Shown: positions 22,792-35,444 of the stretch, piece after piece
Position numbering within the stretch: position 1 is the stretch's first letter
How the letters are laid out: each line of letters starts with the position of its first letter
Source of the DNA: Geosiphon pyriformis
Taxonomy: Eukaryota; Glomeromycota; Glomeromycetes; Archaeosporales; Geosiphonaceae
Assembly (NCBI GenBank): GCA_016748015.1
Contig: JAAOMT010000372.1
Location: 427,400 to 491,399, forward strand
Length of the DNA: 64,000 nt
Direction of reading: 5' to 3'
The notes under the pieces: generated by a model
Told to the model about the DNA's origin: nothing
Database searches by the model: none
What the model saw: the letters and a program-made list of their open reading frames with translations, nothing else
Translations under genes and position numbers: made by a program

Positions 22792-23763
22792 TTAAGCATT
22801 AAGCTTATAAATTGGATCGACTAATTTATTTGGTCCACTAATCCCTTTGCCAAGATCTTTAAGTAAACCGGTTTTGATATCATACACCCAACCATGAACT
22901 TCAAGTCTTCGACCCTTAGCCCAAGTATTTTGAACGATACTTGAAGAGGCGATGTTGGATACTTGACGTAACACATTCAAGTCTACCAAGAGATCGGCAC
23001 GTTTGTCATGAGGTGTTGAATCGATCAAGGCACGATTGGCATGATAGACATCTTTGATATTTAAAAGCCAACTATCGACAATACCGTGTTGGTTATTAGT
23101 CATTGAAGCGGCCACACCACCACAACCATAATGACCTATATAAAAAAAATCCCCAATGTAATTCATTAGACACATTATGTTACAAAAGTCTTTGAAAATT
23201 TCAATGATAAATACATACCACATACGATTACATGTTCAACTTTAAGATGCTCTACAGCGTATTGCAAAACTGACAAAGAATTTAAATCCGAATGAAGAAA
23301 TTGATTCGCTATATTTCTATGAACAAAAATTTCACCAGGACCCAATTGAACGACAGTTTCGGCTGGCACACGAGAATCGGAACAACCTTTTTAAACATGA
23401 ATTATAAGAAAAAAAATAGTAAAGATAATTCGAATGATTTTCTAAAATTAAAAAAGAAATTTCAAAATATGCAAATATATCACTTTTTAAATATTACCAA
23501 ACCATGCAATTTTAGGTTGCTGCCCTTTAGCACTAATCTCAAAGTAATCAGATTGATGTTGAGTGATAGATTTGGCCCAATTTCTATTACTCTCTAGTAC
23601 ATTAGAAAGATTCTCGCCAAGAGCGGAGAAAGTTCCAGGAAGGTGAGAATGTCCTAAATAACAATTAATGAAATTTGAAAAGGAATAAATGTTTTAGAAA
23701 CTAATATATATCAATTAGAAATGAAACAAGAGAAATGAATTTTCTGAAAGGAATACCTGACAT
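22792..23763 (-). CDS. Beta-class carbonic anhydrase
   Basis: Exons in reverse order of coordinate are 23757-23763, 23498-23653, 23219-23386 and 22792-23135, all with GT-AG introns. They give 224 residues. The enzyme interconverts CO2 and bicarbonate. Zinc ligands are visible: C56 in GCSDSR (with D58 and R60 as the catalytic dyad), then H112 and C115 in GHYGCGG. The [14 protein letters not shown] block and the C-terminal [17 protein letters not shown] block are typical of the Nce103/plant-type group. The first exon is only seven bases (ATGTCAG), so the initiator Met is split from the body by an intron. Exon 2 has no in-frame Met before the conserved region, which supports this start. No targeting peptide is obvious, so it is probably cytosolic. 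Confidence 0.93.
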
Positions 23764-26700
23764 GATAATGTTAGAAAGTGAAGAGTTTTTGTTACGTTAG
23801 TTGGTTAAGGGAAACTTTTTAGTTGGCCAAAGAAATTGGTGAAAAACGACAAGATTTCAACTTCGCATTTTAATATGCAAAAAAATACCCAAGTGCCCCA
23901 GGTCTGTTCCCGAAAAATATTTACGATAAAAATTAAAAACAAATCTGTGGCAATAAGTTTTGTGTTTGCCTTGGCAAAAGATCATTCCATTTTTGATAAT
24001 CCACATGATTAATTTAACTTTTTTTTGATCAAAGACGATATTACGGTTATCGGCTTATAAAAATTATTTCAAGCTTTTATTTATTAAATATCACGTTTGG
24101 ATAATCACGATCCTTTTAGGAATAGTTTGAATTTAAAAATGCCAGTTATTTTATCAAGGTCAAACAAATCATAAATTGCGGGAATAGAATTCAGCAAAAA
24201 TATTTTTAAATTTTTTCCAAAATTGGCCAATCTAATGTAAACAAGAGATTCGAATTTTTTCAAATTTACTTTCAAGATTCTTTATTTCTCAAATAAAACA
24301 TCACGAAGGTGTTCCCTCTAGTCTTGATGGAAAAAAAAAACGAGAAATTTGACTAGCGTAATATTTTATCAACAAATCATCCCAAAATTTTTTCAATAGA
24401 CCATCACGATGAAAAGATTCGTATTCTGATCCTGCTCACCCTGGGATAATTTTTCCAACAAATATATAAATCAAAGAATTCTATTTCAGAGATCTGATAT
24501 TTTCAAATTGAAAAACAATAAAGTTTTTGAGGATGTTAACACGTTCAAATATTTTTTTTTTTTTTTTTTTCGGAACGAAGATTTGGGGCAAAAAATGCAA
24601 ATCAAGACTCATAATTTAAATTTTCCCTTCGAAAATGAGAAATTAGAATTTTTGGTCATTTCTGTTTTGATGTAATTAATTTTCTTTTTGATAAATGTAT
24701 AGGGAAAAAAAGTTTTTACCGTTACAAAAAAAGTAAAAATTTTGGGGTTACATTACACTGAGTGCTGCAAAAAAAAATAAATAAAAAAAAGTTGTCTTAT
24801 TGATTGGGTAACCATGATTAGGTACCTCAAATAGGGTCACTATAGAACTCTTTAATTACAATTAGCTAGTGCATGCCTTCTAAATCAAGATTGTCACATG
24901 CCGCATTGATTAATCAATTTATCATAATAATAGATTTAGGATCAAGAATTTTTTTTTCGTATAAACAATAAAAAACACGGGGAACTTGGTTAGTTTGAAA
25001 TTTTAATTTAACCCAAAAAAAAATAAATGATGGTTTCTTGATTTAATAAAAATAACAAAACAAAAAATATTGATTAGTGATTTTTTTTTTGGTCTAAACA
25101 TCATGTTTCTTTGTTTAAATAATATTACATTTGATAAGAACAGATAAAAAAAATAATTTAATTAGTGGTATATTTTTTTTTTGTTGTTAAAATTTTTTTT
25201 AAAGTAATTTTTTGCTTGAAAATAATAAAGAAATATTCAAATTTTTGTGATTTAAAATATAAATTTATTTTTAATTGTGTTTTATTCATATATTAAAATT
25301 ATTTTTTTTAAAAATTATAAAAATTTTATTATAATTAATTATTAATAATATAACTGAAAAATTAAGGAAAAAAATAATAATTGATAATTGGTTTTAAAAA
25401 AAAATGATTAAAAATTACCAATAATAACAAAAAATAATTGTAAATACTTTGTTATTTTAAACATATTTATATATCTACTTATTTATTTATTATTTTATAT
25501 TTTTTATATTTATTATTTAAATTATATATATTTAATTTAAGCTTAATATTTATAATATAATTTACTCTAATAATCAAAGAAAAACAACTAAATTCACCAA
25601 AAATTTAATTTTCTTAATTATAAATTCTACCAAATTAAACTAATTTATCTGAATTTTAAATATCACAAATAACTTAAAAGAAAGTTTTTTGTAAACCAAA
25701 AAAACAGTTTTATAAACAAAAGCCAAATGCTCTAAACTTTAATACTTATAATATAATAATATTTAAGAGTTTTTTATTAAATACAAAGTACCAGTTTTAA
25801 TAATTGCATTATTTAAATCTGAAAATAATAACAACAAAATTTTAATGACAATTAAACTTAAAAATTAAAAAATAAAACAGTGTTTAATTATTAATTTAAG
25901 AAACTAAATTATGAATTTTAAAAAACGGTACAACTAAAAAAAAATATTGATTAATTTTGTTTTAAACTTATTATAAAAAGTAATAACTTTTTTTAATCAA
26001 ACAAAAACAAATTCAAACACTATTTTTTTTTTAATCAGAATTAATTAACAAACAAAAGCAGTATTAAAAACTTCAAGAAACTTAAAATACACAACAACAT
26101 ATTGTTATAAACTAAAAACTTTATCAAAAACACCAAAAAATTTTTTAATATTATTAATAAAAATATTCAAAAAACATTATAAAAAATTATAATAGTAAAA
26201 TCAAAACTTAAAATTAAAATTAGAAAAATTTTGTTTTTAAAAATGGTCAAAAAAATATTTTTTAATTTTCATTTTATTTAATTAAAATTTTACTATTAGA
26301 TAAATTAATAGTATAATTAAGAAAAGTTATATATTAAAACATAATTTGTTTTGTTTCAAAGTTGGCGAAAATTTAACATATTAAAAAAATTAATAAAGTT
26401 AATGTTTTATTTTTAACAAAAAAAACAGATTTTAAATCAAAAAAGTGCTTTAAGAAATACAAAGAAAGATACTGTCTTTAAGTATTTTAAAAAGTAAATA
26501 ATTATGTTTTTAAAAATTTAGTAACTTGTAATCAAAAAGTTATTTAAGAATAAGTTTTTATTTAAACTAAAAATATTAAAATTTTGATTAATAAAAATAT
26601 AATCAAATAATTATAGTCTTATAAGACTGCAACAAAAATAAACAATTTACTGATTTTTAAAAAATGTTTTTTATTTTATAATTAATAAATATGTTATTAA

Positions 26701-29700
26701 TCTAAAAAAAATTATTTGTAATATTTAAAACATTTGTATTATAATTTAAATATTGTTAATTCAAATAGTATTATTGACAAAAGCATTAACTGAAAAATAA
26801 AAAATAATACTAACTTTGAAGTTGATTATGTCTGTATAAGTAACCAGCTTCAAATTAATTTGAAAACTAAAGAACCTTTTAATTTTTATATTTTATACAA
26901 AACGATATCTAAAAAATCTTTAATATTAAAAAAGAAAACACTTATTTCTAATTCAAACTATTATAGACCTAATATTTATTTGTGAAATTAAAGTTAATTA
27001 TAACTTTGTTTATTTTATCATTATTATAAATATAACCAAAAAACCTAATAAAGCTTTTATATATATTAATTTTATATAAGCTTTTTTTAGTTAGCTTACA
27101 GAATCATAAGTTTTTTAAATATTCTACAAAATAAACCAAAATTTTCAATTCTTTTTTAAAGTATCTTCAACTAAAATTCAATAGTGAAAATAGGAGTTTA
27201 TATCAAAATTTTCTTTAAAGCTAAAAAATTATTATTCTAAAAAACATTACCCAATTTACATGCTAAAAAATCTGGTTAAACAAAAACTTAAACAATTTTT
27301 TTTAGTAGTCTTAATTAAAGCTATTAATTTTGTATTAATAAAGTTTTTCCACTTATAAAACTTGAAAATTATAGAAAGTCAGGCTTTTTTTCAAAAATTT
27401 GAAAGTTTTTTACAAATTAAATACTTATTTAAAAGATTTAAAAATAATTCAAAACAAATTAACTGTAATATTTCCAAAATTTATTGAGAATCTTTAACGA
27501 CTTTGCAGTTTTTATTTTTAGAAGACCTTTGACAACTCCCAACAAAACATTCAAAACTATTTCGAATATTACATAAAAAAACATAGCATCTTTAATATCA
27601 AACAAAGAGCATATTAAATAGTTTAGATATTAGACATGATTTTAAGAACTTTTTGTTTTATATTTAATGTATTATAATCTTATTTATTTTTGAAATATTT
27701 TTATCAGAATTAAAAATAATATTGTCATTAACAACTAGATAATTCAAAGCAACTTTCTTAAAAAAATTTTCAAAACACTATCAATAATATAAGTTTTATT
27801 ATAAACAAAAATTTACTTATATTTACTAATAACAACTTTTATCTTAAATTTTTTAGCAGTTTTGATTTCATGCATCTTAAATAATTGATAGCATTTTTTA
27901 ATTTTAGCCAATAATTACTTTAACAAATCATTTAAAGATTTAAAATTAATTAAAAAATGTATTTTTTTTTTCTTTAACCAAATTCTTAATTTCATTTTAT
28001 TATGTTTTCTAGTTTAAATAACTCTAAAAATTTGAAAATTAAAAGTTTTAACTTGTAAAAATCAAAAAACATTTTAACAATAATACATTTTAATTTTTTA
28101 AACTTGATTTTAAAAAATCTTATTAACTAAATCTAATAATATATTCCTTAATAAATTTTACATATTATTCAGATTTTTATTTTTCTTAAAACATTTTAAA
28201 ACACCAACAATACCTAAAGTTTTAAACAAATTCAAATTTTTAAACTTATTTTTTTGGGCTTTTTTAAGTTTGCTTATACTAAACTTCTAATAATTTTTAT
28301 TAATTTTTTTATATATTACTATTTAATAAATTTCTTAATTAAAAATCGTTAAGACAGCCAAATAATCTGTGTTAAAAAAATGTTAGTATTAGTTATCTTT
28401 TTATTTACTTTTATTTAGTTAAAATTTTTATTAACCAAAATAAAATTCAAAGTTCTAAAAATATTTTTAAAATTATTTAATATAGATTAAATAATAATAT
28501 TTCTTTTAAATAGTGTTTTATAAAAACTGATAATTTGATACTTATTTAAATTAGCATTGTTTTAAAATTATTTTCATTAAAATTTTTATTTATAATAACA
28601 ATAAAGCTTTTATTAAAGTTTTAACAATCATATTATAGATAACTATAGCTTAAACAAAACATTTTTTTAGAAAAATTTTATATAAAAACCAATTATAAAA
28701 CAGAAAACAAATTTTTATACAAAAGCTTAAATAATAATAACTGTTCAGAAATATTCTTGATCTTAAACACATATATTTTTTATATTACATATTATTATTT
28801 TTCAAATTAAATTATTTATAAAAAATAAATAACTTGTTTTTAAAAAATATATATTTTGGTCAAAAACTAAGACTAAAGCAAATATTAACAAAAAAAAGAT
28901 TTAACATATATTAAATTAAAAAAAGTAACATAAGTTTTATTAAAGTATTTATTTAATTAATTAACAGCTTAAATTTTTTTAAATTTGGAAAGTTGTAAAA
29001 TCAAACCAATAAAAGAAAAACCATATCTGTAAACAAGAAATTAAAGACCAAATTAGATTTTTCTAAATTTTTAATCTTTACTTAAATTATTTAAAAAAAC
29101 CAGTTAATTAAAACAACTTTTTTGGCAAAAACCAAGACTTTTTAAACTAAAATAGTGGTTTTTTAACAAAGTTATATTTTAAAATAATATATTCAAAATA
29201 TTTGCAAATTTTGTACTTAAGCAAACAGTATTTGTATATTTTAAAATAGGCATTTAATTCATAGTTTTTAATATGCTTTTTTTAAATTAAAACAAATTAT
29301 AGTCTATAAATATTTTATATAAATAGCCAAATTTTTATTAATAACACAAGTTTTTCATTTACAAAAACAAAATATTTTTCAAATTATATACAGTAGTGTT
29401 TATTGGCAAAATATATAATAAAACATATATATCTTTCTTAAACCAAATTTTTTGTTTATATTAATCTTAATAGCATGCACAACTTTTTTTAATTAAGATA
29501 AATTACATAGAAATAATATAATTAACTTAACTTATTTTGCTAAATTCTATTAAAATTTTTTGTTAAAAACCAATTAATTATAACTTAATCAACATAATTT
29601 TATCAACTCAAAAAACATAGCTACAGCTTTTTTTAGAGTATTAATTAAAATTTTCTTGATAAGTATTTATATATTTGAAATTAATATATAAGAATTTAAC

Positions 29701-31740
29701 TATTTTTTAATTAGAAATTTTGTTATAGCCAAACTTGATGCAAAAACTAAATAATAATTTAATAATTTTCTAAAAAATGTATTTTTCAAATAGCTAAAAG
29801 TTTTAACACTCAAAATAAATAAATTTAATCAAAACAAATATTTTTTTGAACAAAATATAATTAATAAAAATAATTCTATTTTGGAAAATAATATTTTTTT
29901 AGATTTAAATTAATATTTGCAGAGTTAACAAAATCTTAAATTTGTTAAAAGTAATAAATGATTATTTTTTTTGGACGTTAAAAAGAGTGTTTCATACTTC
30001 ATATCCAGGTTTAACTATTAAGACTCAATTTACTAAAGATTTTATTATTTTTGAATTTTTTGGTTTAAGAACGGCTTAATCAGAAAACTTTAAGAATCAG
30101 ATCAATTTATTAAAATTAATTGGATTTCAAAATAATCTCATTTAAAACCTTTCAAAATCCAGAATTATAAAGAAATAATTACAACAAACATTCTCAACTC
30201 ATTAGAACTTTTCTTTTTTTTACCATCTTATTTTAATCTCAGTTTTATGTTAATATAAAAATTTGAAAATATTGAACATATAATGAATTCCATAATTATT
30301 GCATCATTCCATTCAAAAAATTTTAAATTGTAATATTTCACAATCTATTTAACATACAATTCACAAATTCAATTTAAAAAAAAGCCAATAATCTTTCTGA
30401 TACTTGATTAAGAGTTTATTTATAATTATTTAAGAAATTTTCATATATCTATTTTTTCATGGTGCAATATTGTTAACATTTGTAAATAAAATATTAGAAT
30501 CAAAATTATGTAATATGTCGATATATTATCATAAAAACAAATGTTCAAAAAATAAACCTTTTGAAACTTTAAATGCATATAATTTATTAGTGAATAGTAT
30601 TATATTCTATAAATTAATAGTTTAATAATAATAATAATAATAATAATATAGCTTCAAATTGACTAGTACAACAACTGAATTTTAATTCAATTAAACATTT
30701 ATGAAATAAATTAAAAGCTTCTTAACAATATTAATAATAGTAATAATTTTTGAAATAAAATACACATAATGTTTTAAAACTAATAAAATCATTATATAAA
30801 AAAAATCAAAAAAAAATCATTTTCAATATGTGGCACGATAATTGTTCAAGTCATTATAGGTTTATAAATCTTGATTTATCAAGTTCCAAAAATCATGCTC
30901 ATTTTATTATTGAAATCTAGTTGGAAAATTTCTCAAACAAATGGAATTCAATATCATAAAAAATAATTCAAAAATAACTTAAGAAACAACTTTGAAAATG
31001 TTTGCATTTACCAATTTCTTAAGTTTTATTATTACACTTTCAATCAAAAAACAACATCTCAACTATTTTTATCATATTTTTTAATTTAGATAATTTTTTT
31101 CAACACATTATTAACAGGCTTTTAATTCTAATCAATATTATTCTATACAATTTTGATATATTTACTAAAAGCTCAAAAAAATTAATTGTGAATAATGATT
31201 AATTTTTGTGCTGCTACCATATATACTTAAAAACATGGTTGTGCTTATTTACTTTTTTTATATACATTTTTTTGATTAAATATGTCTAAAACGTTATTCG
31301 CTTCATCAAAAGGAAATATTTAGACATTTTTTTGTTCTAAGACGTTATTGATATTGGTTGGTAGTTTTTGCTCGATTCTCAACCAGAGATATTTTTACGA
31401 CTTAATTGCCAAAGCTTAAATCTTATTGCTGAAGTTAAGCAACAACAAAATTCAATAAAGTACTCTTTCAGTTGCTTTGCAAAGAATAATAATAAAAAAT
31501 GTTAATTATTTGGAAAGAAATTTTATCCATAAAATGATATATTTACTTGGTCAAATTTAGAAAATAATTTAATAATGAACTTCAAAATTAAAGCTTTGAA
31601 TTACAATTTTAAAGTTTAGAATCCACCTTTTCAATCAATAATTTCATGTCGTTTGATTTTGAGAATTGATTCTTTTCAATTTGCTGAGAACAGCACCGAA
31701 GATTTATTTCTAATGAAACACTTCATTTTCAAAGAAAACC
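23764..31740. other. 8-kb gene-free region with very AT-rich core (about 24.9-31.2 kb)
   Basis: No open frame of 60 codons or more lies between about 23600 and 31770 on either strand. The first kilobase is ordinary intergenic sequence and presumably the carbonic anhydrase promoter. From about 24950 the base composition becomes extreme: A/T runs broken by rare C or G, almost no CpG, and more C than G on this strand in most lines sampled. No ordered repeat units and no transposase or mitochondrial gene could be recognised. An (AAT)n tract lies at about 30626-30650. Confidence 0.6.
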
Positions 31741-31744
31741 GCAG

Positions 31745-31752
31745 TATATAAG
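31745..31752 (+). promoter_or_regulatory. Probable TATA box of the RBR ligase gene
   Basis: TATATAAG sits where composition changes from the AT-rich block to normal sequence. It lies about 120 bases before the upstream in-frame ATG (31867) and 220 before the preferred ATG (31966). Confidence 0.4.
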
Positions 31753-31965
31753 AAATGTTTCACAGCCTCCGATTTGGTAGTTTTCGGTCACGAAAACCTG
31801 CAAGCAAAAACATGTGGATGTCCGCAGTCCCATGATAACTGTAGGGAAAATTATAAGGCCCGCTATATGATCAATATAAATAAGACAAGCCATCATTTTA
31901 AGTTTGGATTAAACGGCTTCGCACAAACTCATTACCTCCATCCTACCCACAATTTTAGCTCTGCT

Positions 31966-34036
31966 ATGTCAACCGAAGAAATAGAAATTTTGAGAACGAT
32001 CTACGAAAATGATTTATCATCATCTAACACCTATCCAACTCGCTATGCGATTACCGTTTCTGGTAACGTAGATCCTGCTTCAGCATCGCCTCCAATTTCA
32101 TATTCTCACGAAATAACAACAAAGTTAAATGAGTATTCTTCGATTCTCCAAACCCAAATTCAATTGTTATTTGATATTCCATCCGGCTATCCATCACAGC
32201 CAATCAATACACATGTGATAAGCCCACTTAATGATCATTCCCAAAGCACAATCCAAGATCTCAAAACCAAACTTGATGCACGTGCCAAAGAGTTAGCAAA
32301 ACAAGAAGAATTTGCAATTTATGAGTTAACAGAGCTGTGTCGAAACTGGCTTTGGGAATATCAAAGCGATAATTTTTCATCGGATGCCACGGATATAATC
32401 AGCCCGGATTGGTGGGTTGGTGAATGGGTTAGCAGTATATTTGATTGGCAGATAGAATCGTATTCTCCTACGAAAATTATGCAAGTACAATTTGAAGCAG
32501 AAAGAAAGGTTATTGAGAGTGTGAAAGAACAATGTGGAATTGTTGTATTGATTGCTCAAGCTAGGAAGCGACTGAGATTCAATCTTTGGGATGCGGAGAA
32601 GACTGTGATTGATATTTTGAAGAATGTTGCTGATGGAAAAATTTCGGAATTAGGAGTTTTTGAGATCGAACATAAGAACCCAAAAGAAGATCCATTTCCT
32701 GTGAATGAAAATACTGAAGAAAATTTGAAAACATGTGCAATTTGTTTCGATGATTTTCCAAAAAGCGAGATTACAATGTTTGCACCATGTCGTCACGTTG
32801 TTTGCAATGATTGTTTTATTCAATATCTAACAATTAAAATATCTGAAAGATCAGTCTTTGCAATTGGATGCCCAGGCGAAACTAAATGCCAGGTTCTCGT
32901 TGATCCAATTACAATTGGTTGGATGCTTTCATGTGAACTTAGCACAAAATATTATACATGGTTACGTGACTCTTTTGTACAGCTTCAACAAGGCTCTGCA
33001 ATTACCAGATTCACCTGGTGCATTGAACCGAAGTGTAATTATGCGATCTCTTTTAAACCCGTGAATGGAGGGCAACCACTGTTATATAATTGCAATGGGT
33101 GTAAATCTACTTGGTGCCAAATGTGTCAAGCAAAAAATGGACATTGGCCGGCAACTTGTAAAGATTATGACCACTATTCTCGAATCAATCATACGGTGCA
33201 ATTATTTCCTAAGATAGTAGCGCCAATTGGAGATATTTCTACAAAAGCTTGTCCAAAGTGTAATATTCAAATCGCAAAAAACGGTGGTTGTATGCATATG
33301 GTTTGTGGTCTATGCACTTTTGAGTGAGTATTATCATTTATTGTTCTTTCTATTGAGCTGATTTAAGGTGTACCTCTTAAAATTTTATCAAGTTCATACA
33401 ATATTAACCATCCTATTTTCTAGATATTGCTGGGGGTGTGGGATAGAATGGGCCCAACGAAAACATAGTACCCTTTACGAATGTGATAAAGGTACATACA
33501 ATGATATTCAAGAATTCGAGGTCTTTGAAATTGATAATTTACAAAACACACCCGGAACATTTCAGAAAAAATTTAAACAAGGAGTAATTCAGTACAATTC
33601 CAACATGAGGACAAAAATAACTGAACTCAAATACATGCTCAAACAATTGAAGATCAATCACAACAAAGGCCCATTGTTCCTCTTGAAAGTTCGTGTATTC
33701 TCCCTTTTGGCTCAAGTTAATTCTATTTTAAAATTCACTTCCATGGTCTTCTTTGCAAGGGCAGAAAAAGTAACTCCCCTTGTAAGGCAAGCAGTTGAAA
33801 TCTGTCAAAGGGTTTCTTTCGGGCTTCAAGCTGTGGAAACGATCAAAAATAAGATATTGGAGTTGGAAAGAATGGAAGGTCATCGGGGATCCGGGAGCTT
33901 TTCTAAACAGGATTTAGCAGCTGAGGAGGTCGAAGCTAAGACTGAAAAAGCAAAATCTGATTTCGAGGTGTGTATGGATCAAATAGCGAAGAATGTCAAA
34001 CGATTGGTTTCTGCATTAAGTAATTTAGAATCATAG
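31966..34036 (+). CDS. RWD-RBR E3 ubiquitin ligase (RNF14/Itt1-like)
   Basis: Exons 31966-33323 and 33424-34036 give 656 residues; the 100-base GT-AG intron falls within RING2. The N-terminus, MSTEEIEILRTIYEND with a later DIPSGYPSQP, is an RWD domain. RING1 starts at C257 (CAICFDDF ... CRHVVCNDCF). An in-between-RING domain follows (WCIEPKCNY ... WCQMCQAKNGHW). RING2 starts at C429 (ACPKCNIQIAKNGGCMHMVC) and crosses the intron to YCWGCG. C442 in GGCMH is the expected catalytic cysteine that takes ubiquitin from the E2. The tail is coiled-coil-like and Lys/Glu-rich. The preferred start puts the RWD at residue 1. An in-frame ATG at 31867 would add 33 residues without family similarity. RNF14/Itt1 relatives act in translation quality control and transcription; the substrate is unknown here. 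Confidence 0.9.
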
Positions 34037-35444
34037 CCTATTTATATTAGTGACTCTTTTTAATACAAAAAATTCAGAAGCAACAATCAAAACCTTCGTT
34101 ATCTTCACTGACTATTCAGGATACTTTGCTCACACTTTTGATATGTTGTGAATTTCGCTTTTGTATTAGCCAACTTTCTTGGACTGCTGTCTTTACTATT
34201 CATCGGTAGCTTTACATGAATATGCGTTCAAACTTTAGGAAAAATTTTGATTGTTTTGTTAGCATTTTGAACATTATTTTGAATTTATGTATTTTAATAA
34301 TATTTTATCAACTGAAAAAAATGGTCACTTTGAAATGAATATTGGCATATTCTGAAATTTTCAGTTTTTGATTTAACATTAATTTTCTTCCAGATTCACT
34401 ACGGTGAGTTTTTTATTGGAGATTAAAAAAATTTAGGCATTTAACAAGATAAATTTGAATGAGTCTTTTATCTAAACTTTAAACTTATGTAAAGACCCAG
34501 AGGGTGAATTTCAAAAAATTAGCAAAAAAATTTCCATTGAAATGTCCATTTTTTATATAAGAACCTTCTTATTCCTCTTGAAGCTGAATCTTTGCTCTCC
34601 TATATTTATATATGAAAACAAAACAAACTTTTGAATTACAATGACCATCTTTAAAATACCAAATGTGTTTGAACTGTGTGCTTTACATTTTGTGTGGGCA
34701 TTGAAAAGCATAAAACTTGGTAATGGAATAGTTTGCACAGCAAAGCTAAACTGGGAAGCTTCAAGAGTTTCAAACAATCAAGAAAAGCCAGTAATGTGTC
34801 AATTGATATCTTAAACATTTTCAGAAAAAAAAACCAATGAATTTAATTAGTAATTTTTGGAGGAATTAAAATACTATTTGTCGAAGCCAAATTATTTATC
34901 ATCTGGGTCTATAATCATGTTCATGACTATATACCCCAGAAAATACATTTTAGCCATGTTCAATTAGTTTAAATCAAGTTTAGTTGAATAGAAGAGGATC
35001 GAGCATTGATGGTCAAATAACCAGGGCTAAAGCTTCCCCTGACATGAATAGAATTTGCTTATGGCTGAATTGGGGCAACGCATAGTAGAGAAGCCTTAAT
35101 AAATAATTGAGACTGCAGCATAGGTCATGATATAGTGGTTGTCAAGAAATCGGATTTAAATCTCGGGGAGAAATATTGCATTATCAAAAATCATATATAT
35201 ATTATTGTTCAATTTATAAATGGGCATGCATCATGCAATATTTCATATTTGTAGGACCAGAACAAATTTTCAAACCACTTTTTCAATAAGCAACCAGTAA
35301 AAATTTCATTTGAACGTTGATTTTTTTAAATATTTATTGATGATCACATTTACAAAATAAAATAGATTTTTGAGAGTATATTTACTAAATAAATTCAATA
35401 CTTATTATAAAAATATGCTATATTGACCAAGCATTCCCAGAAAA
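34037..35444. other. Convergent intergenic region
   Basis: 3' space between the RBR ligase (+) and the PB1-UBA gene (-). A possible tRNA-derived relic is at about 35115-35170 (see findings). A 74-codon reverse frame at 34553-34777 has no similarity and is not called. Confidence 0.45.

Noticed and set aside
24950-31240. Possible mitochondrial DNA insertion
   Set aside because: Base composition would fit but no cox, nad, rRNA or tRNA sequence could be recognised.
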